In this document: in pieces, positions 10,072-19,870 of the stretch
How positions within the stretch are numbered: the stretch's first letter is position 1
How the letters are laid out: every line of letters begins with the position of its first letter
Assembly: GCF_000003605.2 (NCBI RefSeq)
Contig: NW_003126883.1
Coordinates: forward strand, 1,651,583 to 1,680,773
DNA length: 29,191 bases
Source: Saccoglossus kowalevskii
Lineage: Eukaryota > Hemichordata > Enteropneusta > Harrimaniidae
Reading direction: 5' to 3'
Position numbers and translations under genes: made by a program
Notes under the pieces: model-generated
The model's input: only the letters and a program-made list of their open reading frames with translations
What the model was told of the DNA's origin: nothing
Database searches by the model: none

Positions 10072-10464
10072 CGTTCTCTGTATCTACTGATTCAGGTGAA
10101 CTTTGATCCTGGTGTTTAGAAGTTGTTGTTGTATTCGTTTCCCTGTTGAAATTGCTAATACTTGGTGTCCTGTTTTTGATTGGGGTTGTAATCCTTGGTT
10201 TTTCTGAGCGCAAGACTATGGCTTCATCTTGGTCAGGTGGTCCATCTTCACCCATAATTTCGAGGCCTGCAACTTTGCAGCCTTGTTTTTTGTGCTCTAT
10301 GAAACTCACAATGTCAGCTAGAGCAAAGTTCATTTGGCACTCTCCACATTTAAGTGTGTCTAATTTTGGCAGTTTCATTGGATTCTGAATGTCATCGTCT
10401 TCTTCTTCATCGTCATCCAAGGCTTCTGGTGATGTGAATATTCCAGCAGACTCTTCTTCATCTG
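10072..10464 (-). CDS. BCL11: BCL11-family zinc-finger repressor, exon 2 (N-terminal CCHC finger)
   Basis: This 393-bp, phase 1-1 exon encodes residues 18-149. An acidic run (DDDEEEDDD, residues 34-42) precedes the finger CGECQMNFALADIVSFIEHK, with C57, C60, H75 and C80. The spacing C-X2-C-X14-H-X4-C and the sequence CxECQMNF match the CCHC finger of vertebrate BCL11A/B, which mediates protein self-association in BCL11A. A Ser/Thr/Asn-rich tail with little predicted structure follows (residues about 115-148). The acceptor ...TTTTACAGCAG is a tandem NAGNAG site, so Ala18 may be optional. The donor is ACG|GTACGT. The exon sits about 9 kb from each neighbouring coding exon. Identity is very secure because finger, phase and order all agree with the family. 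Confidence 0.96.
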
Positions 10465-12837
10465 CTGTAAAACACAATTATAGTAACAATATTGAAATGT
10501 TATTACTTAAAAAAAAATGCAGGGTAGAATTAACCCAGGAATGCAAAGTATTATATCCATCGGATATGCATGACATACACAGGCCAAATGGATTGCAGAC
10601 AACTCAGAAGAGGAATTAAAAGTTGTGAAATCCTGTCAAATTACACAACATAGCAATTTTACTACAAGTATGAGCTGAATAAAGTGCCAGGTAAAACACA
10701 CTATGTTCAAATGCTCCCCTCAACCATACTTACAGGCAGATAGTTGGTGTTAAAGGCATCACTACATAATACATATAACAGTATCTGAAATGTTCACATA
10801 CAACAAATTTCACAATTACTGTATTATTGCTTCTATTAGCGCATGAAGTGTTGCAATTACTAGCCAATTCTGACAGAGTAATTTCATTGTAGCATGGATA
10901 AACACACAATTTATTTTCTGATGTTTTTTTAGGAGTGGCCAGTCTAGAATAGCTCAACCACCAAATGTTTCTATGAGAAAATATAATATAAACAAAAGGA
11001 ATAAATAGAAAATATATTTTATGTAACATATAAAACAGTGGATAAATATAAATCAAGTCACATTGTGCGCTGTAACAGAGAAATAGTAGTACACATGCTG
11101 TGGGGTTTCCCTGGATGTCAAAATTCAAAATATTTTTAATTGTAAGCCCGGAAGGTCCATATTGTTTATCAGGTTGACCTGAAGGCAGAGAAACAATTAC
11201 AACAAAAGAGTGATAAATTTGTACACGATATAATCAATAGGGTTTAAATGTTGTCTCGCTGAAGACCATCAGGGTCTATAATCAAATACAGGATACCTCA
11301 ATGACTGGCATATTGTTTTATTTTCGGTGATAAGAAATAAAACAATAACTAATTTCTGTTATACCCAAGTAGTTGAAAAACGGCAAACGTTAACAGTTGA
11401 TTTCATCCACCTCCAGGCATTTAGTGCAACATACATGACATGATCAATGTGTAGAAATTAGTAAACTGAATTTGTTGATGTATGTTTATCCAAACATGTA
11501 TCTGCAAGTCTTATCCTGCTAATTACATATGAAAGTATGATTATATTGTAAATACACTACTACCAGGGTAATGATTACGATCTTACAAGAAGGCAAACTA
11601 ATACGTATATATATAGCTCTGGTTATAAAAGCAGTCTAAAGTAAAATTGTTTACTAAAAATCGTCTTGAAATATTCATGCAACAGGCAAATAATATCAAA
11701 GAGTATTAAAAAAAAAAAACATTTTTGATTAAATATGAAAAAATAAACACCCATGTTAGCTTTGTAGTAAACATGAAAGCAATCCTATGAGAGTGAAGCT
11801 AAAATTTTAACTAACATATGCTCCAATGTTATGTAGCTTACAACCTACCAGTATGATAATCAATGCAACACATCATTTATTGAGAAGAGAGTGTGTCTCT
11901 GCCAGAAGCAAGTAAATTTAATACAATTGTGTGCATATCACATTCAATTTTAATTATCACTTTTGTAACTGATCTGTATGTGCAGACTATTCTGAAAAGT
12001 ATGCATGTTTGGGAGAATACCCAAGCCAGTCATAATCATTAGAGTTAATTGAACATCGTCTATTATGCTCACTTCTAACACTTATGCCAAATACATGTAC
12101 AGTAGGGGTCGTTTTCAGTCCCTTGATATAATTCACCATTACTCATTGGCAGCACACAGCCATACACCATAAAGCAATGCCTGGATGGGAATTAAGAAAT
12201 TGAGATTCTTTGCCCAACCTGTGTCAACTGAGTGACTTCACAATTACCCTCTGATAGCAATTTAATGCTGGACTGCATCAACTAGAGCAGTCACACACCA
12301 TGCATACACACACAAACACACATGTATAATATCGCTCTTAGCAGAAAAAACTAGACCAATCTAGAATTATCTAGATGCAAAATTTATGATACTCGTCTAC
12401 AGTGCCAGTAAAACCAAAGACAAGGATAGCATATCTAAATCTCTTCGCCAAGAAGAGTGTATTTAACAGACAATGTTGTAATAAAATGGCTACTGCTTGA
12501 TAATAACAGGGCCTTAAGGCTTGCAGAGATGGTGTAATATTTATCAGCCAGTAGTATGCACCCCTTATCACTTCCATGAAATACAGAATCGACAAAATCA
12601 TAGGGGGGAGGCATGACGAATAGGATTTTTGTTGGTAATTTGTATGCAGTACAAAATGAAACAATGAAAGAGGCGCTTAGAAATACATGTACACCTCCGA
12701 CTGATTGTGGTGTGTGCAGCATACAATGTAGAAAGGAATATTCATTGAGGTGTTATTATTTTTCCACATGCATCCTTTCATGGCTGAATCATACTCCAAA
12801 CATCTCAACTGCTCTGTCATTATGGAGATGAGCCTTC

Positions 12838-12869
12838 AACACTGACACTACATTATATAATGCAGTGTT
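12838..12869. other. Nested inverted repeat
   Basis: Outer arms AACACTG (12838-12844) and CAGTGTT (12863-12869) flank a perfect 12-base palindrome, CATTATATAATG (12851-12862). It is small, intronic and of unknown role. Confidence 0.5.
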
Positions 12870-14644
12870 GCAAATGATTGCTTTCAGCTTATATTTTTAG
12901 ATGCAGAGAAACTCTCTACTCCACTATCATGCAACACCACTGGGGTTGTCATTAATGCAGCCAGGGATAGCCAGGGATAGCCATATAGCCGAGTGCAAAA
13001 AAAAAAAAAATGAATGAAACTCATTTTAATACAGAGATAGGCATTGAGAATACTAAGTAATATTTTATAGGTGGGTGTATTTTGCCTCTATCGCTGGAGA
13101 ATTCTTATCTCAATAGTAGGTACGACTGTGATAAATATGTGTGATATCCATCAAAGCAACGAATCCATCTTTATAATTTCACAAACAGGAAGAGAAGCAA
13201 AGACCTTTTTTCTGCTTGTACAACAGGGAAAAGTTCTCCAACATCTCCTATCAATTCACATGGGGGTGGAGGGTGGGGGAATCAGCTGCAAAATTAGCAA
13301 ATGGATATTACATTTCATCCTTGTTGTCATAGTTCAACTGTCAGTTCAATGTTCACATATTATCCCCTTGTTTCCTTCAATTTACTTTTTATTATCTAAA
13401 CTCATTAAATTGATAATCCAACTGGAGACAGCATTTTGGAAAAAAAAATGCAGTGTTAATCCATGATACAACGAAATATGCCAACACAGGCAAAAACACC
13501 AATCATCATGAAATATCCCTATCCTGCCAGTTACACGGATTATTATCACAGAGATGAGTTATGAGCAAGGATGCACTAAAATTCATATTGTCAATTAAAC
13601 CCGTACTCTAGATTTGTACCTCCTACCGACTTAAGGGATTGCATGAAAAATTACCAAAAGGACAGAGGTCGGACACTGTCAAGGCAAAACAATTTTCGAA
13701 GTGTTGTCATATTTTATGGAATAACAGCCAACTCCCTGCTGCACAAACACCATCAATTTTGTGTGTGGACAGTACCAGTTTTGGTAAAAGTGTACTTAGT
13801 GCAAAAGGGCATTAGCAAATCCTAGCAATGACAAACAACAAATGTGGATTGCAGCAAACAAGCCACTGATATTACCACTATAATCTAGTCGCCACTCATA
13901 AAATATGGATGCATATATAGAACATTGCGCTGGGGAAATAACTTTATATGTGCACACCATTTCACAATAATAGAAGAGTGATTACTGAAATAAACTTATT
14001 AAAGACCAAAGATCAGTGTTTCCTCACACATGACAATTCTTTTTCATATTCTACTGTACAGTTTTTTTTACTAGTGTTTTTCTTTTTTGAAGGGTACAAA
14101 ATGTAGGTGTAAACATAGCGGTTTCCTCATTGGTGCTGTTATCTTTGAGGATAGCTGCCTAGTGTCAGACATCTCCCCTTGGACAGTAGATATTGAAAAT
14201 ACATCATTCTCCTGGGTCTTTGTTACTGGTTATGGTCCAATGGTTACATGTCATGAAAGGGCACAATGTGACCACATGTGCTGGGGACAGCAGTGCTTTG
14301 TGTAATAAAAATGCACCTGGTGCCCGTCTTAAGGCCAAAGGACAGCAAGCATGTCTATAGGCAATTTCAAGAGTAAATCTCTCCCTTCCATCTCCTTCTC
14401 TCGCGTGTGCAAAACAAAAAGTGCCAGCTTGGTTCAGGACAACCGACACTATACAGAACTGAACGCATAACACACTTCTACACCTGTAGTCACCATCTGC
14501 CCAGAGTTCACCCTATAACATTATATGAATTTACAATACCCTAGTCGACGGTGTTTCAGAACCTGCATAAATAAACAAAATTCATGAACAGGGAGCAAAA
14601 TATTCAGAACAGCAAAATGCATCGTTTACCAGAAATTACACAAC

Positions 14645-14779
14645 CTAGATTGGTATGATATTGTTTGCATCCCATGTGACCTTTTCAATCATTTCTTTCA
14701 TCAATGTGTAGGTGACATCACTCCTCCATTGTTGCATACATTTATCAAGCTCTGGTGCACTCTCTAAGGGTTTCATCAT
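14645..14779 (-). CDS. Candidate small exon or 44-residue ORF inside BCL11 intron 1, unrecognised
   Basis: The minus strand reads MMKPLESAPELDKCMQQWRS, then DVTYTLMKEMIEKVTWDANN and IIPI before a TAG stop at 14645-14647. The composition (two Trp, mixed charge, amphipathic Lys/Glu-Met-Ile segments) is unlike the chance frames around it. A pyrimidine tract (TTTTTTTTCTCTG) and AG lie upstream, so an exon could begin at 14763 in phase 1, giving (E)SAPELDK... Joined to BCL11 exon 1 this would stay in frame and end a very short alternative protein keeping only the NuRD-binding tail. It could equally be the last exon of an unrelated nested gene or a relic of one. I do not recognise the family, and no clear AATAAA follows the stop within about 100 bp. 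Confidence 0.3.
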   Translation of the reverse strand: MMKPLESAPELDKCMQQWRSDVTYTLMKEMIEKVTWDANNIIPI

Positions 14780-17700
14780 ACACAGAGAAAAAAAATATGT
14801 AAATAAAATATGATATTTGAGCTAAATTTAATTCAATTCAATGAAATCAGAAAATGTTTTTTAATCAAAGTCAGAACTACAACTGAAAACACCGTGTATA
14901 GAAAATTAGAAAAAAATTATGAATCAACGCGTTCAATTCACAGGGCAATAAAAATAATGAGCCATACTGTTTGATAGTGACTTTAACCGTAGATTGACAC
15001 AAAAGTTCATCATAAAATATTCCATATGGTAACTGTCACAACAAATGTGAAGGAAAATTTGATTGTTAAAGTTCACTCTTAGATGAAAGAGATGATGATT
15101 TCTTTTTTTATATTCAAAAATTTCAAACTATTATTTTCATCAAGTGTTATGTTTATAAATGGATGACTGCAAGGTTAGTGCACCACACTCGGTTTTAATG
15201 AAAAGCACTCAGTCTGATGTATTCTTTGTTACTGCTCAATGAGCAAATACTCTCTACAAATTCTTTTCAATAAAGCAGGCTCAGCCAACCAAAAACCACC
15301 TCTGTAGACACAGCAAAGGAATAGACCTTCTGGGCTGCAATGTATTGACCATATGTGTGTATACTAACAGCACACTGACCACCAACGCATGACAGCTTGC
15401 AATTACAGTTACCGTTATTGGTGGTGTGGGTATTTATGCCATGGTGCTACAATACCCCAATTACATTGTGACAGTAAATTGGGACAATCACATGAACTCA
15501 TAATTTAATACATGACTGTATGTTTGGAGTGGTCTATTCCTGCATCCTATGTTATTAAATAATTATTCAAAAATAATATGATTTTTGCAGTATATAAAAT
15601 CATCAAACAATTTTATTTTCACTGCTTGCATATATCACTGATGAAGCAGAATTGAGATGCAAGCATACTGTTGGAGATTTAAAAAAAAAAAAACACGCAA
15701 AATGGGGACCATGAAAGTCAGCATAGATGCTAGAAAAGGTGTGGCAAGCAGAATGATATTATGAAACCATGAACCAATGAAAACGCTGAGTTGTAACGGA
15801 TTGTATAACGAGTCCACAAGATTACGTAAAAGGGTTGCAAGGTTCATGCACGCATCAACTGGAATAACAAATTGAAAAAAAAAAAACGAAAGAAGAAAAA
15901 AACATTGCAGCGTACCAGAACATAGAAGACAATACTAGATTTAGATTTAGTGATCAAAATGCTGTTAAGTACAGATTTCTGTACACTTTAATCCCAATAA
16001 ATCTTTGGCATAAATTTTGTGGGATTTACAACTCACCCTCATCATTTAGAATATCAAGGCATCTTTACTCCATATTTACGTTAGAAAAATATTGCAACTG
16101 GCAACAACTGTACATAAGCACAATTTTAATAAACTGGCATAAAACACAAATTGTACTTAAATTCGTTTTTAATAATAAACAATGAGGACAATCGAGTTAC
16201 TCTCTGGTCATCTACTAAAATATCCACACACGATTCAAGCTGGTCATGTTTTGTTTGCTAGGATTTAAAAAAAAAATTCTTTTGAAAGATATTCACTGCA
16301 GGATACTATAATATACTGTTTTATAACGAAGCATGAAGGAGTGGGAGGAAGTACAACTGCGCAGACATCTCAGATATATGCTAACTTCAATAGTGTGAAC
16401 TAGACTAGACCTGCGCCTCCTTCAAGTTTTCACACAAAATGACAGGAAGAATATTACAAGTGGATTTCATTTTGATTTTCCATTCTGTGTGAAGCATACC
16501 CTCCCCCTAATTTGACACCTTCAGCTGCTGTAATTTTACACTCTATATGAGTTCCATGGAACAGACCTTGTACAACAATGACTGATCAAAAGAGTTGAAA
16601 TTTAGGTAGCAACATTTTGGTATAATTGCTAAAATAGCTATTCTACTTTCTAAAGATCAAATATCCAGAATGAGAGTGAAATTTAAAATAAAATTTGTTA
16701 CACATAATTTTGAAGCACAGATAAATGAGAGGAATAAGTGTCAATTTTTTATTTGGTTATATTAGTATGCCAGGTGGATCAAATGTAATCAATAACACAT
16801 ACTGCAACAGGATTCCCTCTCATGCATCCTTATTGACGATTCGGCGTAAATGAGCAAACAGCAACCAGCCACCACCATAAATATTAATTAGAATAGCCCA
16901 GTCGCAGGAATATTTATTCACCTCAGAACTTCAAAATACGCAACCCCTGTAGACATGCAGTGGCCTAAAAAGGGTATTGTAGAAGGAAATATGTTGGGAA
17001 ACAATAGTCAGTGATCAGAGATATGGATAAATTGGCAGACCAATGTTAAAAGGGAAGAGCATTTCATTTTTAATACAGCTTTTTCCAATGAATGGCTGTA
17101 GCCATGGAAACTGCAGTGGCTAGCCTCAAGGCCAGGATAATTCAGCAGAGAGAAAGAGAGCGAGCAGTGGTGGATATTGTGTGGTAATAAGATGACATGG
17201 GACTGAATTCTCCCCAACACACATCTAGCAGGAAGTAATAAACAATCTGGACAGGGACAGACAGATTTAAAGGAAACACCAAAAACATTACCATAGTGGT
17301 CAGTCAATCGGGTGCTATTCAATTTTCAGTTATTAAAGGATCAGTATGTGTGTGTCAGGCTGCTTTTTAGTGACATAAATAATTTGGTTGTTACACTGTA
17401 CACTGTTTACAGCCTAATGTGGATACATACAATTGTATTCTACACATTATCATGTATCGTGATAGTACAAAAACAAACCCTACCATCATTTCTCTCTACT
17501 GTCATCTATTGAATTTGCATAAAGAGAAAAATATGACCATTTCATAAAAGTTCATTGTTCATAATACTATCAAGATGCAAATGTATGTGAATAACTCTTT
17601 TTTTTCATGAGTAATGAGAAATCAAACAAAACCTACTTTTTCCATTCTGGTTAAACCTTTGTATTAAATCAGTATCGTAAAAACAAAATACAATCACACA

Positions 17701-19642
17701 TGAAAGTAAATGTCATGACAACAAATCACCCCAAGTTTTAAATGTATTTTAGCACTATTTTTAAAATGTATGTATCTTTTACTAACATTAAAAGCAGACA
17801 AGAACACTGAAGAGATGCGGAGATGATGATTCACAACAATGATCAATGAGTCTTAGAAAATCAGGGTACTCTGTCAATACTTGCTTCCACTATGAATTTT
17901 AAAATGTTTTCCACAATAGTAGAACGACCTGGTCACTAGATACTCAGTCAATATAGTATTTTCTCCCTTTTATGAAGCAAACAATGGCCACATTTACCTT
18001 TAATTTTACAATTTAAATTCATGATTTTCACACTTGTTATTTAGGCATTTGAGTATACAAAGTTTTTTTTGTTTTTTTTTATTTTTAATTTGGGTAGTCT
18101 TAATATTAGATATGACAAAGAGACTTTCTACAAACTAGTGGACTAGTAATAAGTAAACAGTTTGATGTGCCAGTAAATGGTCACACAAAACCATGCTTTG
18201 TACAATATACATTTGTTAACACCTTTGATAATGAATAATTTCATTTCTAAATTAATGTTTTTTTAAGTATTAATGTCCAGAGTGAGAAGGTTTTTGTGCT
18301 TTCTTCAACCATACTGTCATCTTGGATATCAGATTCAGAGGCGTGAACATTGTTTTTAAATGTTGTAAAGAAATTCTGCCAATTTATATAACATAACAGG
18401 ATATAGTCAATAAATGATTAACAATTTGTATAAATTAGCAATTTGGACAGTAATTAAAAAGTCAAATGCAGTAAGACACAACACATTCATATTAATTTTC
18501 CCTGACCAGTCTCTTAAATGAAGGTTAAAAATGGAGGTACCGTAATAATTTTACTTACAGAGTAATCAATAAAATTGTATTTGACAGGGAAATAAACCCA
18601 TTATTTTTCTGCCATAAAATTGGTATTGATATTTTCAAAATTCAGCCATCATGAACAACACAGCTGTTTGCCAGTCAACTCCAAGGACAAGATCAAGAAC
18701 TCATTAATTATTCAGCATCAACAATGAAGCATGTCTGACCTTTGTCTATGGGCAATGCCTGGGGTCACTTTAGGTCAAACAGACAAGGAAAAACAAACTG
18801 TCCAACGATGGAGGAAATCATTAAAAGTGGACACTAAATATGGCCACACTACGACTAGTCGTGCAGTATGACAACAAAAGGTCACGGCATGTTGACAGTT
18901 CCCACTAGAAATACTACGCATTTAAAACCTCCAGAAAATACCCCGAACATTTCCAGTACCCACAGTAACCCAACGCAATGTTTACGTTCGCTGTTGACAT
19001 ATATTCGAAAAATTACTATAAACGATGTTTCACATCTATGTGTACAATATTCCCCCCGACATTGGAGGTCAAGGCTGTGAGCCGAAGTATGTTAGTTCTC
19101 TCCTCTTTTCGTACTGAAACGCATCCATTACATGGTTACATAACAAACTAGCCCATCCTTCGTTCATATTTTTCGCACGACATGCGAACTTCTCAAATTC
19201 ACAACTCTCTGGACCTTAAAACATTCTACGAGTTCCGAACAGAAATTTGCCTATATTCACGCATCCACAAAATATGGCCTATGGTTATTGGCTATGATGT
19301 ACAACAACAACTGCTATTTTTTCTGAGCGATTTTTTTTCCCAAAATTGGGTATGAAGGGCACTGACTTTGAAGCCAGTGCCGTCACGCGGTTGGTTATAA
19401 TCACAGGAAATTGTACATGAGTAACTTCAAAGAAAAACTCGAATTTTACGCGAAATAGAAATTGTGGCAATGCAGGTAGACAAAGAAAGCGATCGCACAA
19501 GACACGCCATTATGCCCACACCACTGCACCTACCACTTGACCACTCGTTTTTGTCCAACGACACGTCCAGAGACCTGTAATTTCCCTCTCACTTTCCGTC
19601 GTTTCGGAGATTTTTTTCGACAGTTGAATTCGGGTACATTAC

Positions 19643-19694
19643 CTGTTAATGCTCTTTTGACTTGCTGTGGTTTGTCCTGCTTTCGGCGCGACAT
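19643..19694 (-). CDS. BCL11: BCL11-family zinc-finger repressor, exon 1 (start codon, NuRD-binding motif)
   Basis: The ATG at 19694 opens MSRRKQDKPQQVKRALT and the exon ends after one base of codon 18 at ACAG|GTAATG. The extreme N-terminal MSRRKQxKPQ is the conserved motif shared by BCL11, SALL and FOG repressors that binds RBBP4/7 of the NuRD complex; it must be at the free N-terminus, which supports this start. The same frame is open upstream to a TTG at 19742, but no in-frame ATG lies in that stretch. With exons 10072-10464 and 1-602 the gene encodes a nuclear, DNA-binding transcription repressor; vertebrate members act in haematopoietic and neuronal differentiation and the Drosophila member is CG9650. 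The role in this animal is inferred. Confidence 0.95.
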
Positions 19695-19850
19695 TTTGAA
19701 ACGCCGGGTGAAGATGGATATTTTGCAAGAAAATATGAACAAAGAAATACAATAATAAAAATGGCGGCTATATGCTGAGCTTGATGGGATACATCACGCA
19801 GACGTCTGAAGTCCTCAGCTTGGCTTAAATAAGGACGGACCGTGGTCCTT
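19695..19850 (-). promoter_or_regulatory. BCL11: BCL11 5' leader and likely core promoter
   Basis: Going upstream from the ATG there is a YY1/Pho-type site (GCCGCCATTTTT on the minus strand, 19757-19768) and a TATA-like CTTATTTAAG (about 19823-19832). Just beyond is a palindrome GGACC-GT-GGTCC within AAGGAC...GTCCTT (19831-19850). If the TATA-like element is used, transcription would start near 19795-19802. A YY1 site just downstream of the start is common in TATA-weak animal promoters. All of this is motif reading; no start site is shown by the sequence. Confidence 0.4.
19768..19794 (-). other. Possible upstream ORF (8 codons) in the BCL11 leader
   Basis: ATG at 19794 reads MYPIKLSI and stops at TAG (19768-19770), 73 bp before the BCL11 ATG. 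It would matter only if transcripts begin upstream of 19794. Confidence 0.25.
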
Positions 19851-19870
19851 AGGTTGGTTAAAAAATGCAA

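Larger units (their letters stand above)
10465..19642 (-). other. BCL11: BCL11 intron 1 (9178 bp, phase 1)
   Basis: The donor is ACAG|GTAATG after residue Thr17 and the acceptor is TTTTACAG before exon 2. The phase-1 position after the short first coding exon is the same as in vertebrate BCL11A, where exon 1 codes 55 nt (here 52). The intron is mostly unique AT-rich DNA with far fewer recognisable repeats than intron 2. Frames at 12371-12831, 13071-13466, 14087-14473 and 17008-17512 show no domain and lack coding character. The one stretch that reads like protein is given separately at 14645-14779. Confidence 0.88.
18840..19850 (-). promoter_or_regulatory. BCL11: CpG-rich promoter-proximal region of BCL11
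   Basis: I count roughly 50 CpG dinucleotides in this kilobase by eye, against very few in comparable stretches of the window. They surround exon 1 and extend about 800 bp into intron 1. It includes the palindrome GCGATCGC (19489-19496) and an inverted repeat GGCACTG...CAGTGCC (19358-19381). CpG clustering at a start exon suggests an unmethylated promoter region; this is inference from composition. Confidence 0.55.

Noticed and set aside
10146-10619. Plus-strand frames, one with a serine run
   Set aside because: Antisense of BCL11 exon 2; the serine run mirrors the acidic GAA/GAT codons.
13071-13466. 131-residue plus-strand open frame in intron 1
   Set aside because: No domain or motif and ends in a poly-Lys/A-run region; probably chance in AT-rich DNA.
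19330-19420. tRNA-like fold (GGCACTG...CAGTGCC followed by GGTTGGTTATAATC)
   Set aside because: The central stem-loop does not give a proper 5-bp anticodon stem with 7-base loop, and no acceptor stem pairs around it.
19695-19742. N-terminal extension of BCL11 from an upstream in-frame start
   Set aside because: The upstream codon is TTG, and the conserved MSRRKQ motif needs to be at the free N-terminus.
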